Below, in pieces: positions 11,877 through 20,130 of a stretch of 24,796 bases of DNA (the first letter of the stretch is position 1; each line of letters begins with the position of its first letter). Location: contig CAYYYW010000017.1 of the NCBI GenBank assembly GCA_964476245.1, positions 1-24,796 on the forward strand, written 5' to 3'. This DNA is from CAYYYW01 sp964476245. Lineage in GTDB: Bacteria; Patescibacteriota; Microgenomatia; UBA1406; HO2-37-13b. The notes beneath the pieces were generated by a model that saw only the letters and a list, made by a program, of their open reading frames with translations, ran no database searches and was not told where the DNA came from. The translations under genes and the position numbers were made by a program.

Positions 11877-12993
11877 TTATCTTAAGAAGAACTTCCAAAG
11901 TGATCTATTTCTCATCCAGTCGAATGACGGACTTGAACAATTAAGAATCAAATATTTGGGGAGAAATGGATTAATTAACCAAGCTCTTAGAAATATTAAA
12001 AATCTCCTTCCCACTGATAAAAAAGAATTAGGAGAAAAAGCTAACAAACTTAAAAATTCGATTATTCGATTAATCGAAAAGAGGCAAAAAGAATTATTTA
12101 TCAAAACCGATAGAAAAGATTATTTTGATGCTACTTTACCGGGAAAAGCTTATCCTAAAGGTAGTCTTCATGTTATGACTCTGGCGATTGAAGAAATTCG
12201 TAAAATCTTTGAGAAAATAGGATTTATTCAAGTTTCCTATCCTGAAGTAGAATGGGAACATTTTGCTTTTGAATCTCTCAACATGCCAAAAAACCATCCG
12301 GCCAGAGATGATTTTGAGACGTTTTTTATTGACACTTCTCCCGATAAAAAATATGGAAAAATGATTCTTACACCCCACACGTCTTCTGGTCAAGTAAGAG
12401 AAATGCTAAGAACAAAGCCTCCAATCAAAATGATTAATATCGCCAAATGTTATCGTCCTAATTGGGATCTAACTCATGCGCCGATGTTTTATCAATTTGA
12501 AGGTCTGTGTATTGATCGTGGTATTAATATCAGTCATTTAAAAGGAACGGTAGACTATTTTGCTAAAGAATTTTTTGAACCAAAAAGAGAAATCCGACTC
12601 CGACCCCATCATTTTCAATTTACCGAACCATCTTTTGAAATTGATGTCAGTTGTGGAACCTGTTTAGGGACTGGGTATGTTAACAAAACCTCCGAGGTTG
12701 GACAAACCTACGCGGTTAATGAAAATGTCGCCACGGAAAAACCGCGTAGGTTTAAAGTACGAACCTCGGAGGTTAACAAAGCCAAATGCCGAGTTTGCAA
12801 ATCAGGATGGATGGAACTAGGAGGAGCGGGGATAGTTCATCCAAAAGTCCTAAAAGCAGGTGGTATAAATCCTGATAAATATTCCGGGTGGGCTTTTGGA
12901 TTTGGGCCGGAGCGATGTTTTATGATGAAAACAGGACTAAGCGATATTAGGGATTTGTATGGTGGAAACATTAGATTTCTTGAACAGTTTTAA
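11863..12993 (+). CDS. pheS: Phenylalanyl-tRNA synthetase alpha subunit with a 31-residue insertion
   Basis: 376 residues from the ATG at 11863 (an in-frame TTG 6 nt earlier is possible). The N-terminal coiled coil is followed by the class II core: HPARDDFETFFI (motif 1 side), TPHTSSGQVREM, CYRPNWDLTHAPMFYQFEGL (motif 2), FTEPSFEIDVSC and the C-terminal FGFGPERCFMMKTGLSDIRDLYGGNIRFL (motif 3). The two Cys-x2-Cys motifs (Cys264/267 and Cys309/312) that normally sit close together are separated by an extra 31 residues (273-303) encoded by a palindromic element with a 9-bp direct repeat. Removing it restores a normal CGTCLGTGYVNKAKCRVC. It functions with pheT as a heterotetramer that charges tRNA-Phe. 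Confidence 0.95.
   Translation: MQNIDYLKKNFQSDLFLIQSNDGLEQLRIKYLGRNGLINQALRNIKNLLPTDKKELGEKANKLKNSIIRLIEKRQKELFIKTDRKDYFDATLPGKAYPKGSLHVMTLAIEEIRKIFEKIGFIQVSYPEVEWEHFAFESLNMPKNHPARDDFETFFIDTSPDKKYGKMILTPHTSSGQVREMLRTKPPIKMINIAKCYRPNWDLTHAPMFYQFEGLCIDRGINISHLKGTVDYFAKEFFEPKREIRLRPHHFQFTEPSFEIDVSCGTCLGTGYVNKTSEVGQTYAVNENVATEKPRRFKVRTSEVNKAKCRVCKSGWMELGGAGIVHPKVLKAGGINPDKYSGWAFGFGPERCFMMKTGLSDIRDLYGGNIRFLEQF
12679..12780. mobile_element. In-frame palindromic insertion in pheS with 9-bp target duplication
   Basis: GTTAACAAA occurs at 12679-12687 and again at 12772-12780, each coding V-N-K. Between them are 84 nt, so the net gain is 93 nt or 31 codons. The outer ends are AACCTCCGAGGTT (12687-12699) and AACCTCGGAGGTT (12762-12774), inverted repeats of each other. 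Nested inside is a hairpin with a perfect 14-bp stem, AAACCTACGCGGTT (12704-12717) and its complement (12740-12753), with a 22-nt loop. The reading frame stays open throughout and homologues lack the segment. Confidence 0.85.
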
Positions 12994-12997
12994 ACCT

Positions 12998-13021
12998 GTT
13001 AACGGGTTAACGAGTTAAATT
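12998..13021. repeat. GTTAACNN octamer array between pheS and pheT
   Basis: GTTAACGG (12998), GTTAACGA (13006) and a degenerate GTTAAATT (13014) repeat with an 8-bp period and fill nearly the whole 30-bp gap before the pheT ATG. GTTAAC is palindromic. Same period as the AACGTTNN array in thrS. Confidence 0.65.
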
Positions 13022-13023
13022 AT

Positions 13024-15069
13024 ATGAACATTAAGATTACGCATAATTGGCTTTTAGAATATTTAGATACTGACGCTTCACCGTATGAAATTCAGAAATA
13101 TTTATCTTTATGCGGCCCTTCGGTGGATCGAGTCGAAAAAATTGGAAACGATTATGTCTATGATATTGAAATTACTTCCAATAGAGTTGACTCGGCTTCG
13201 GTTTTGGGGATTGCTCAAGAATGTTTAGCAATTTTACCCATGTTTGGGAAAAAAGCTAATTTTAAAGTTAATCCTTTAGATGAATATAAATTTAATAATT
13301 ACAACTTTAGCACCGATCGTGATCAAAGTAGTAATTTTAAATTAAAAATAAAAATTGCCGATCTAAATCTTTGTTCAAGATTTACCACCATTGTTTTAGA
13401 CAATATTAAGATCCAACCTCCGCCTAATTTTATTAAAGAAAGACTAACTGCCTGTGGAATTAAATCAATCAACAATGTAGTTGATATTTCTAATTACCTA
13501 ATGATTGCTTTAGGCCAACCAACCCACGTCTTTGACTATAACAAAGTGGGTAAAGAAATAATGATTATGCGTCAATCGAAAAAAGGTGAAAAAATTGTTA
13601 CCTTAGATGAGAAAAAGATTATTTTACCCGGTGGCGATATTATCATTGAAGACGGTGATGGTAAATTAATTGATCTTTGTGGAATAATGGGCGGTTTTAA
13701 TTCTTCCGTTTCAAAAAATACCAAAAAGATTGTATTGTTTGTTCAAACTTATAACAAACAAAAAATCCGTCAAACTTCAATGTCTACGGGCCAACGAACT
13801 GTAGCCGCTACCTATTTTGAAAAAGGATTGGACGAAGAGCGAGTTGAACCAACCTTAGTTTATGGAGTTGAATTGTTGGAAAAATATGCCGGAGGAAAGA
13901 TTGCCTCAAAAATTTATGATATTTACCCTCATCCTTATAAAGAAAAGACATTAGACATTAGATATTCGATATTTGAGAAAATTATTGGCATAAAGATTCC
14001 AGAAGAAAAAATTATTTTTATCTTGAAAAATTTAAGTTTTGGGGTTAAATCCGTAGGGAACGCATACATGCGTTCCCTACAAATAACAATTCCGTCATGG
14101 CGTGCCAGTGATATTAATATTAAAGAAGATATTGTTGAGGAAGTAGCCAGAATATACGGCTATTGTAACCTACCAAACAATCTTCAACCTCCTGTTTATG
14201 TCAAACAACCCAAAGAAATAGAAAAGTTATTTATTTTTCAGCCAAAAATTAAGTATTTTTTAAAGCATTTGGGCCTTCATGAAGTAATGAATTATTCAAT
14301 GATATCAAAAAAGATGATTAAAAATTTGGGGATGGCAGAATCCGAGCATCTTCATTTATCTAATACTATTTCTGAAGAAATTGAATATATGAGAGTTTCT
14401 CTCCTTCCGTCTCTTATAAAAAATATCAGAGACAATTTTGGTAAAAAAGAAATTTTAAAATTATTTGAGATAGCAAAAATTTATCACCCAATTGATGTAG
14501 GGAACGCATATATGCGTTCCCTACCAAATGAAATCTACAAATTAGGTATTGTCGTTAATACCGATTTTTTTGATCTAAAAGGAATAATTGAGGCACTTTT
14601 ATCAGAGTTAAACATAGAAAGTTATCAATTAATAGTTAACCGTCATCCGTCGCTAAATATTTTTCATTCCAGGATTCAAACTGCTTTAATTATAAGAGAG
14701 AAAATAGTAGGTTATTTAGGTCAACTTAAACCAGAACTAAAATTAAAAAACAACTTAAAAACCGATGTGTTTTTGGCGGAAATCGATTTTCAAATGTTAA
14801 TTGACAACCATAAAATTGTGCCCACTTATAAACCAATTAATCCTTATGCTGTTGTTAAATTAGATTTGACTATCAACTTATCTGAAAAAAATAATTTTGC
14901 TACAATTCAAAATTTAGCCCTTAAAACATCTAAATTGTTACAAAAAATTGAGTTAATCGGCATCTTCCGAAATAAAATCACCTGCCGATTTTATTTCTCA
15001 TCTCCAAAGAGAAATATCACCGAAGAAGAAGCAAAATCTGAGTTATCCAAAATCAAGCATCTACTTTAA
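13024..15069 (+). CDS. pheT: Phenylalanyl-tRNA synthetase beta subunit, short form, with two palindrome-coded inserts
   Basis: 681 residues against roughly 800. The N-terminal B1 segment runs straight from SVDRVEKIG into VYDIEITSNRVDSASVLGIA, so the OB-fold tRNA-binding domain usually inserted there is missing. The B3/B4 editing region, B5 (IPSWRASDINIKEDIVEEVARIYGY), catalytic-like core and a C-terminal anticodon-binding FDX-ACB domain (PYAVVKLDLTINL onward) are present. The nonapeptide VGNAYMRSL occurs twice, at residues 344-352 before the B5 strand and at 492-500 in a loop after LFEIAKIYHP. Each copy is encoded by a 28-bp palindrome and absent from homologues as I know them. Last gene of the operon; convergent with the penicillin-binding protein gene 27 nt away. 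Confidence 0.94.
   Translation: MNIKITHNWLLEYLDTDASPYEIQKYLSLCGPSVDRVEKIGNDYVYDIEITSNRVDSASVLGIAQECLAILPMFGKKANFKVNPLDEYKFNNYNFSTDRDQSSNFKLKIKIADLNLCSRFTTIVLDNIKIQPPPNFIKERLTACGIKSINNVVDISNYLMIALGQPTHVFDYNKVGKEIMIMRQSKKGEKIVTLDEKKIILPGGDIIIEDGDGKLIDLCGIMGGFNSSVSKNTKKIVLFVQTYNKQKIRQTSMSTGQRTVAATYFEKGLDEERVEPTLVYGVELLEKYAGGKIASKIYDIYPHPYKEKTLDIRYSIFEKIIGIKIPEEKIIFILKNLSFGVKSVGNAYMRSLQITIPSWRASDINIKEDIVEEVARIYGYCNLPNNLQPPVYVKQPKEIEKLFIFQPKIKYFLKHLGLHEVMNYSMISKKMIKNLGMAESEHLHLSNTISEEIEYMRVSLLPSLIKNIRDNFGKKEILKLFEIAKIYHPIDVGNAYMRSLPNEIYKLGIVVNTDFFDLKGIIEALLSELNIESYQLIVNRHPSLNIFHSRIQTALIIREKIVGYLGQLKPELKLKNNLKTDVFLAEIDFQMLIDNHKIVPTYKPINPYAVVKLDLTINLSEKNNFATIQNLALKTSKLLQKIELIGIFRNKITCRFYFSSPKRNITEEEAKSELSKIKHLL
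14053..14080. repeat. 28-bp palindrome in frame in pheT, copy 1
   Basis: Perfect arms GTAGGGAACGCAT and ATGCGTTCCCTAC around a 2-nt centre. It starts on a codon boundary and encodes V-G-N-A-Y-M-R-S-L. It differs from copy 2 by a single base. Confidence 0.9.
14497..14524. repeat. 28-bp palindrome in frame in pheT, copy 2
   Basis: A fully symmetric 28-mer (GTAGGGAACGCATA followed by its reverse complement). It starts on a codon boundary and gives the same nine residues as copy 1, 444 bp downstream. Confidence 0.9.
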
Positions 15070-15096
15070 ACACTTAATCGGATAATATATCAGAAA

Positions 15097-17721
15097 TCAG
15101 GGAGTCGGGGAGAGAGTTACAGTCGGCGAGGGAGTAATGGTTAATTCTGGCGTTGGAGTTAATATGGGAGTAGGACTGAGATAATCCCACGGTTTATTTA
15201 TTCCAATTTTAATAGACGATTCACCCGCTTTTCCTTTATTATTTTCTGCCCGGACCTTTATCTCATAAACTCCATCAGACAATTGCAAGGGTTCTTCAAT
15301 ACTTTTCTTATCTTCATTGTAGGTACTGATAATATCGCTATTGACATAAACATCAACTTTTTTGATTTCATCAAGACTAATAATTTTTGCCTTTAAAGTA
15401 AATGAATTGCTGTCAATTTTTAACTTATCAGATGGTTCCTTAATTTGAACAATAACATCTTCTTTTTTTATATCAGAAATTTCTGTTGGAAATTTGAATT
15501 TCTCATCAGTTTGCGATTTTCGCCATTCGTCAATGGCCGCCTGCCAACGATTGATTCCATCGGTTGATACAGGATCATCTTCACTGATAACGATATAATC
15601 TTTTTCTTCATATTCTCCTGATTTTATTTCAATATCGTTAGCTAATTGGCCAGTATTTTTAGAAATTTTTAATTTTTTGTAGAAAGGGGAGACATCCTTA
15701 GATTCAGTACCAGAGATAAAATATTCAGATCTTTTTGGGTAGCCTTCTTTTGGTAAACCTCCTAAATAAGCGTCAACTTCCAGCGCTAATACTTTATCAG
15801 GTTTATCGGGGATTCCATCCGGATACTTTTTTTGCAGGGATAAATCACGAGTTGTCCCCAACAAACTTGACATTAATCTATGCCAAATTGGAGAAGCACC
15901 AGTTACTCCTGAAGCAATCTTTGGGTTCATCGGGGAATTATCATTATTACCTACCCAGACTCCAACAGTTACTCCTTTGGTATAGCCAAGTGCCCAATTG
16001 TCTCTTTTATCATTTGTGGTTCCAGTTTTGGCGGCCACTGTTTTTCCTGAAATATTGAGATAGCTTCGGCTGCCAAAAATATCAGCTCTTGCGTTATTAT
16101 CTGACAAAATATGAGAGATTAAAAAAGATACTTCGGAAGAAATAACTCTTTTTTCCGTCGATTTTTCAGATTTATAAATAAGTTTATTTTGATAATCTTT
16201 AATTTCTAAAATAGAAGAATAATTCTTTTTTATTCCAGCCCGAGCTAATACAGAAAAAGCCGAGGTTAAATCTAATAGCCGGGTTTCTCCACCTCCTAAA
16301 GTTATTGACAAGCCAAAACGATTCAAATTCTCTTGTGTTGGTTGGAAAGTGGACAAGCCCATATCATATGCTTTTTGTAAAAAATCACGAATCCCTACCA
16401 TGGCTAAAAGTTTTACTGAAACAATATTGATTGAGTTGCCAAGAGCAAATCTCAACTGTGTGGGTCCGCGAAATTTCCCATCGTAATTTTCCGGAATATA
16501 ATCTTTTCCACCCTGGTTGGGAAAAACTGTTTTTAAATCCATAACCACCGTTGATGGTGTGTATCCTTTTTCAAAAGCAGCCGCATATGTAATCGGTTTT
16601 ATGGCAGAACCAGGTTGCCGTAAAGCCAGAGTCGTGTTGTATTTACCAAATTTTTCATTATTATAATCAACTGAGCCCACCATAGCTAAAATCTCGGCAG
16701 TTTGGGAATCTAAAACCACTACTGCTCCATTAGTGGCATTTAAACCTTTTAATTTATTTATTTCTTCCTTAACGATTTTTTCCGCCATTTTCTGAACTTT
16801 AAGTGACAGGGTAGTTTTTATCTTTAGTCCTTGATCTAAAGCTTTTTCACCCAAAAGATTAATTATTTGCTCCCTGACATAAAAAACAAAGTGAGGAGCG
16901 TTTATGGCTAATTTAGGAGCGGAAAATTTCATTTTTAAGATTTCCTTGCTGGCTTTTTTTTCCTGTTCGTTGGTAATATATTTATCTTCTCTCATTCTTC
17001 GCAATACATCGGAAGTTCGTTGGATATAGCCATCATTTTTACCGATAAAAGGGGAGTAATAACTAGGACGCTGGGGCAGTCCGGCTAAAAAAGCCGATTC
17101 AACCAAAGTAAGTTCATTGGCCGACTTATCAAAATATCCCTTAGCGGCTGATTCTACTCCCCAAAACGTACCACCGTAAGGAGCTTCGTTAAGGTACATT
17201 TCCAAAATTTGATCTTTATGATAACGGCGTTCTACCTCAGCGGCTAAGATAAATTCTTTAATTTTTCTGGTAAGACTTCGCTCCGGAGTTAACAAGACAT
17301 TTTTAATTAATTGTTGAGTCAGGGTTGACCCTCCCTGAAGGCTTCTTTTTAAAACAATATTTAATAAAGCTCTCATTATGCCATAAAATGAAAAACCACC
17401 ATGCCGATAAAAATCTTTATCTTCAATGGCAACGGTTGCCTTTTTAAGATAATCAGGTGTTTCGCTCAATTTAATTGGAATTCGATTTTTGTCTTTGTAC
17501 ATTTCATAAATAACCTTATCTTCACGATCATAAAAAACCGTGGAAAAGCCGCTTTCCCTTTGAATTTTTCCCGGCGAAGGTAAATCTTTAGAAAACCAAG
17601 CAAAAACAACAATTGAAAATAAAAAAGCAAATAAAACACCAATAAGAGCCAGCAAAAGAAAATAGGCGAAAATTTTTTGCCTAAGATATCGTCTTTGAAT
17701 CTTTTGTCTTCTTTTTAACAT
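15097..17721 (-). CDS. Class A penicillin-binding protein (PBP1A-like) with Ig-like domain and Pro/Thr tail
   Basis: 874 residues. Basic cytosolic start, one transmembrane helix (about 18-42), then a GT51 glycosyltransferase domain with the catalytic EDKDFYRHGG (Glu100) and GGSTLTQQLIKN (130-141). The transpeptidase domain has S372-A-I-K375, S430-I-N432 and K565-T-G. After about residue 740 come an Ig-like beta domain and a C-terminal low-complexity tail of repeated S/T-P (PTPELTITPSPTVTLSPTP), probably a cell-wall or surface spacer. It polymerises and cross-links peptidoglycan on the outer face of the membrane. It is divergent from the recG operon through a 17-bp shared promoter, and convergent with pheT with no terminator seen in the 27-nt gap. 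Confidence 0.93.
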   Translation of the reverse strand: MLKRRQKIQRRYLRQKIFAYFLLLALIGVLFAFLFSIVVFAWFSKDLPSPGKIQRESGFSTVFYDREDKVIYEMYKDKNRIPIKLSETPDYLKKATVAIEDKDFYRHGGFSFYGIMRALLNIVLKRSLQGGSTLTQQLIKNVLLTPERSLTRKIKEFILAAEVERRYHKDQILEMYLNEAPYGGTFWGVESAAKGYFDKSANELTLVESAFLAGLPQRPSYYSPFIGKNDGYIQRTSDVLRRMREDKYITNEQEKKASKEILKMKFSAPKLAINAPHFVFYVREQIINLLGEKALDQGLKIKTTLSLKVQKMAEKIVKEEINKLKGLNATNGAVVVLDSQTAEILAMVGSVDYNNEKFGKYNTTLALRQPGSAIKPITYAAAFEKGYTPSTVVMDLKTVFPNQGGKDYIPENYDGKFRGPTQLRFALGNSINIVSVKLLAMVGIRDFLQKAYDMGLSTFQPTQENLNRFGLSITLGGGETRLLDLTSAFSVLARAGIKKNYSSILEIKDYQNKLIYKSEKSTEKRVISSEVSFLISHILSDNNARADIFGSRSYLNISGKTVAAKTGTTNDKRDNWALGYTKGVTVGVWVGNNDNSPMNPKIASGVTGASPIWHRLMSSLLGTTRDLSLQKKYPDGIPDKPDKVLALEVDAYLGGLPKEGYPKRSEYFISGTESKDVSPFYKKLKISKNTGQLANDIEIKSGEYEEKDYIVISEDDPVSTDGINRWQAAIDEWRKSQTDEKFKFPTEISDIKKEDVIVQIKEPSDKLKIDSNSFTLKAKIISLDEIKKVDVYVNSDIISTYNEDKKSIEEPLQLSDGVYEIKVRAENNKGKAGESSIKIGINKPWDYLSPTPILTPTPELTITPSPTVTLSPTP

Positions 17722-17738
17722 GTTATAATCATTATAAT
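17722..17738. promoter_or_regulatory. Symmetric 17-bp bidirectional leaderless promoter
   Basis: The whole gap between two divergent ATGs is GTTATAATCATTATAAT. It equals its reverse complement except at the centre and the two end bases. Each strand has a TATAAT (17724-17729 on plus, 17731-17736 on minus) ending exactly 9 nt before its own start codon. Both transcripts would have leaders of about 3 nt, and the two -10 boxes nearly touch, so the polymerases should exclude each other. Confidence 0.7.
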
Positions 17739-17852
17739 ATGAAATTTAAAAAATTATTTAAAAAAGAGAGGATTTGGAAAATTATTGTTGTTGTCTCCTC
17801 AATTGTTTTACTCTTATCATCCTTATTATTGCCTTTATTACGGTTAAGATAA
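17739..17852 (+). CDS. 37-residue membrane peptide upstream of recG
   Basis: A basic N-terminus (MKFKKLFKKERIWK) is followed by one hydrophobic helix (IIVVVSSIVLLLSSLLLPLL) and a short LRLR end. The TAA stop is followed immediately by the recG ATG, and a TATAAT box stands 9 nt upstream, so it is the first gene of this transcript. It could be a small inner-membrane protein or a translated leader that couples recG. No family is recognised. The gene is credible because of the promoter, the perfect abutment and the textbook single-span topology. Confidence 0.6.
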   Translation: MKFKKLFKKERIWKIIVVVSSIVLLLSSLLLPLLRLR

Positions 17853-19925
17853 ATGGACACTCTAATTGAAAAATTGCCTGGTACAAGCGCCATTACCATT
17901 CGACACCTTAAATCTTTGATGATCAAAAATTATTGGGATATTTTAAATTATTTTCCTTTTCGTTACGAAAACTATTCCTTTATTTCAGCTATTAATCAAC
18001 TTCAGGAAGGAGAAAAGGCTACCGCTAAAGGAAATATAGCGGAAATTAAAAACGAATATACCAAAAGAGGTTTTAATCTTCAAAAAGCAATTTTATACGA
18101 CCAGTCGGGCAAAATTGAGTTGATTTGGTATAATCAACCATTTCTGGTACGGCTTATTAGAACGGGAGATTATCTTTCAGTATCCGGCGAAATAAAAAGC
18201 TATCTTTATTCTCGCGTTATCCAAGTGGAGGAATATGAAATTCTAAAATCTCTTAATCAAGAAACAGTTCATACGGGAAGAATTATTCCAATATATCCGG
18301 AAAAAAGAGGATTATCTTCTAGAACGATTAGAGAAAAGGTGTTTTACATTTTGAAAAATATCATAAATGTAGGGACAATTCATGAATTGTCTCTACAAGA
18401 ATTTGAATTTCTTCCTTCTGAAATTGTCTCCTACAATAACCTTATTGATGAACTATCCGCCTACCAAAATATCCATTTTCCTTCCGATTTAAAAATAGCC
18501 AAACAGGCACGCCAACGGTTGGCCTTTGATGAAATTTTTACTATTCAATTGTCATCTCAGTTAATTAAAAAAGAATGGCAGAAAGAAAAAATGGGGCATC
18601 AATTTACGGCATGGAGCGGCCACGACCGTTCCTTACAAAATTTTATCCGTCATCTTCCATTTCATTTAACCAAAGCTCAAAAACGCTGTGTTGAAGAAAT
18701 TTCAACTGACTTATCTAAGCCTCAACCGATGAATCGTTTACTTCAAGGTGATGTGGGAAGTGGCAAAACTGTGGTGGCTGCTATCGCATCTTACCTAACT
18801 TATCTTAATGGCTTTAAATCGTTACTTATGGCACCAACGGAAATATTAGCTCAGCAGCATTATATTACGTTATCAAAATTATTTAATAATGAAGTTGATC
18901 CCGCTGTTTCTTTATATACTTCTTCGTTTAAGCCAAAAAAAAGCGACCTGGAGAAATCTATGATTGTGGTTGGCACACACGCTTTAATTACTAAAAAAGC
19001 AATTTTTGAAAAAGTGGGATTGGTCGTCATTGATGAACAACATAAATTTGGGGTAGTCCAGCGTGTTATATTAAAGCAAAAGGCATTAAATCCTCATCTT
19101 TTAACCATGACCGCCACTCCTATTCCAAGAACAGTAGTGTTAGCTTTATACGGAGAATTAGATCTGTCTGTAATCGACGAAATGCCACCGAGAAGAGTAA
19201 TTACTAAAACCTATTTTGTAGCCAAAGAAAAACGAAATGACGCATATAATTGGATAAAAAAACAGATTAAAGATTTAGGTATCCAAATTTTTGTTGTCTG
19301 CCCCTTAATTGAGGAATCCGAAACAGAAACAATGCAGTCAGTTAAAGCGGCAAAAAAAGAATTTGAATTTTTGAAAAATGAAGTTTTTAATGAGTTTAGT
19401 TTAGGATTGCTTCACGGAAAGATGAAATCGAAAGAAAAAGAAGAAATAATGAAAAAATTTACCGCGGGACAAATAAATATTTTAGTTGCCACTCCAGTAG
19501 TCGAAGTAGGCATTGACATTCCTAATGCTACCATCATTTTAATTGAGGCGGCTGAACGTTTTGGATTAGCCCAACTTCATCAATTGCGGGGTCGTGTCGG
19601 ACGAAGCAATAAACAATCATATTGTTTTTTATTCACTCAAAAAATTAACGATCATATCTCCAGAAGACTAAAAATCTTTACTAAAACAATTAGTGGTTTT
19701 GAATTAGCCGAACATGATCTGAAAATACGCGGCGCAGGAGAAATTTACGGCACAAAACAACACGGTATTTCCAATTTAAAAATCGCTTCATTATCAGATT
19801 TTTCCTTGATTGAAAAAACCCACCGCGCTGTTAACTATTTCCTTAATAAATATTCTATTGCCGATTTTTCTCAATTGCAAAATAGGATTGAAAGTTATAG
19901 AATATTAGTCATCAGTCGCGACTGA
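17853..19925 (+). CDS. recG: ATP-dependent DNA helicase RecG with one palindrome-coded insert
   Basis: 690 residues. The N-terminal wedge/OB domain (about 45-140) is followed by superfamily 2 helicase motifs: GDVGSGKT (299-306), DEQHKFG with DEQH at 394-397, TMTATPIPRT, ATPVVEVGIDIPNA and QLRGRVGRS. RecG reverses stalled replication forks and migrates Holliday junctions. The nonapeptide VGTIHELSL (173-181), between the KNIIN helix and EFEFLPSEIVSYN, is encoded by a 28-bp palindrome of the same family and phase as those in pheT. It follows the 37-residue peptide gene without a gap and is followed by rpmF and nusB. It ends in TGA. Confidence 0.95.
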   Translation: MDTLIEKLPGTSAITIRHLKSLMIKNYWDILNYFPFRYENYSFISAINQLQEGEKATAKGNIAEIKNEYTKRGFNLQKAILYDQSGKIELIWYNQPFLVRLIRTGDYLSVSGEIKSYLYSRVIQVEEYEILKSLNQETVHTGRIIPIYPEKRGLSSRTIREKVFYILKNIINVGTIHELSLQEFEFLPSEIVSYNNLIDELSAYQNIHFPSDLKIAKQARQRLAFDEIFTIQLSSQLIKKEWQKEKMGHQFTAWSGHDRSLQNFIRHLPFHLTKAQKRCVEEISTDLSKPQPMNRLLQGDVGSGKTVVAAIASYLTYLNGFKSLLMAPTEILAQQHYITLSKLFNNEVDPAVSLYTSSFKPKKSDLEKSMIVVGTHALITKKAIFEKVGLVVIDEQHKFGVVQRVILKQKALNPHLLTMTATPIPRTVVLALYGELDLSVIDEMPPRRVITKTYFVAKEKRNDAYNWIKKQIKDLGIQIFVVCPLIEESETETMQSVKAAKKEFEFLKNEVFNEFSLGLLHGKMKSKEKEEIMKKFTAGQINILVATPVVEVGIDIPNATIILIEAAERFGLAQLHQLRGRVGRSNKQSYCFLFTQKINDHISRRLKIFTKTISGFELAEHDLKIRGAGEIYGTKQHGISNLKIASLSDFSLIEKTHRAVNYFLNKYSIADFSQLQNRIESYRILVISRD
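18369..18396. repeat. 28-bp palindrome in frame in recG
   Basis: Arms GTAGGGACAATTCA and TGAATTGTCTCTAC pair with one mismatch. It begins on a codon boundary and encodes V-G-T-I-H-E-L-S-L. The ends are shared with the pheT copies; the centre differs. Confidence 0.88.
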
Positions 19926-19944
19926 AAATTTTTAATTTTTAAAT

Positions 19945-20094
19945 ATGGCACCATTACCAAAGCGCAAACACTCAACTCAAAGAAGCGGCAAAAGGTTAGC
20001 CGCACGCAAAATCAAGCTATGTAGTCTTGTAAAATGTAAAAACTGTGGCAAGCCGAAGTTGCCCCACCGCTTATGTAAATTCTGCCGTAAATAA
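19945..20094 (+). CDS. rpmF: 50S ribosomal protein bL32
   Basis: 49 residues (MAPLPKRKHS start), very basic. It has the family start (M-A-x-P-K-R-x-x-S) and a zinc-ribbon of two Cys-x2-Cys pairs (Cys31/34 and Cys44/47), with the spacing C-K-N-C ... C-K-F-C typical of the zinc-binding form. It lies 19 nt after recG and 36 nt before nusB. Too short for many gene finders but unambiguous. Confidence 0.95.
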   Translation: MAPLPKRKHSTQRSGKRLAARKIKLCSLVKCKNCGKPKLPHRLCKFCRK

Positions 20095-20130
20095 TTTTTG
20101 CTATTTAATATTTAATATTTGATATTTTAC

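Noticed and set aside
15735..16058. 107-codon plus-strand frame inside the penicillin-binding protein gene
   Set aside because: Antisense to the transpeptidase domain, which has all its catalytic motifs; no independent features.
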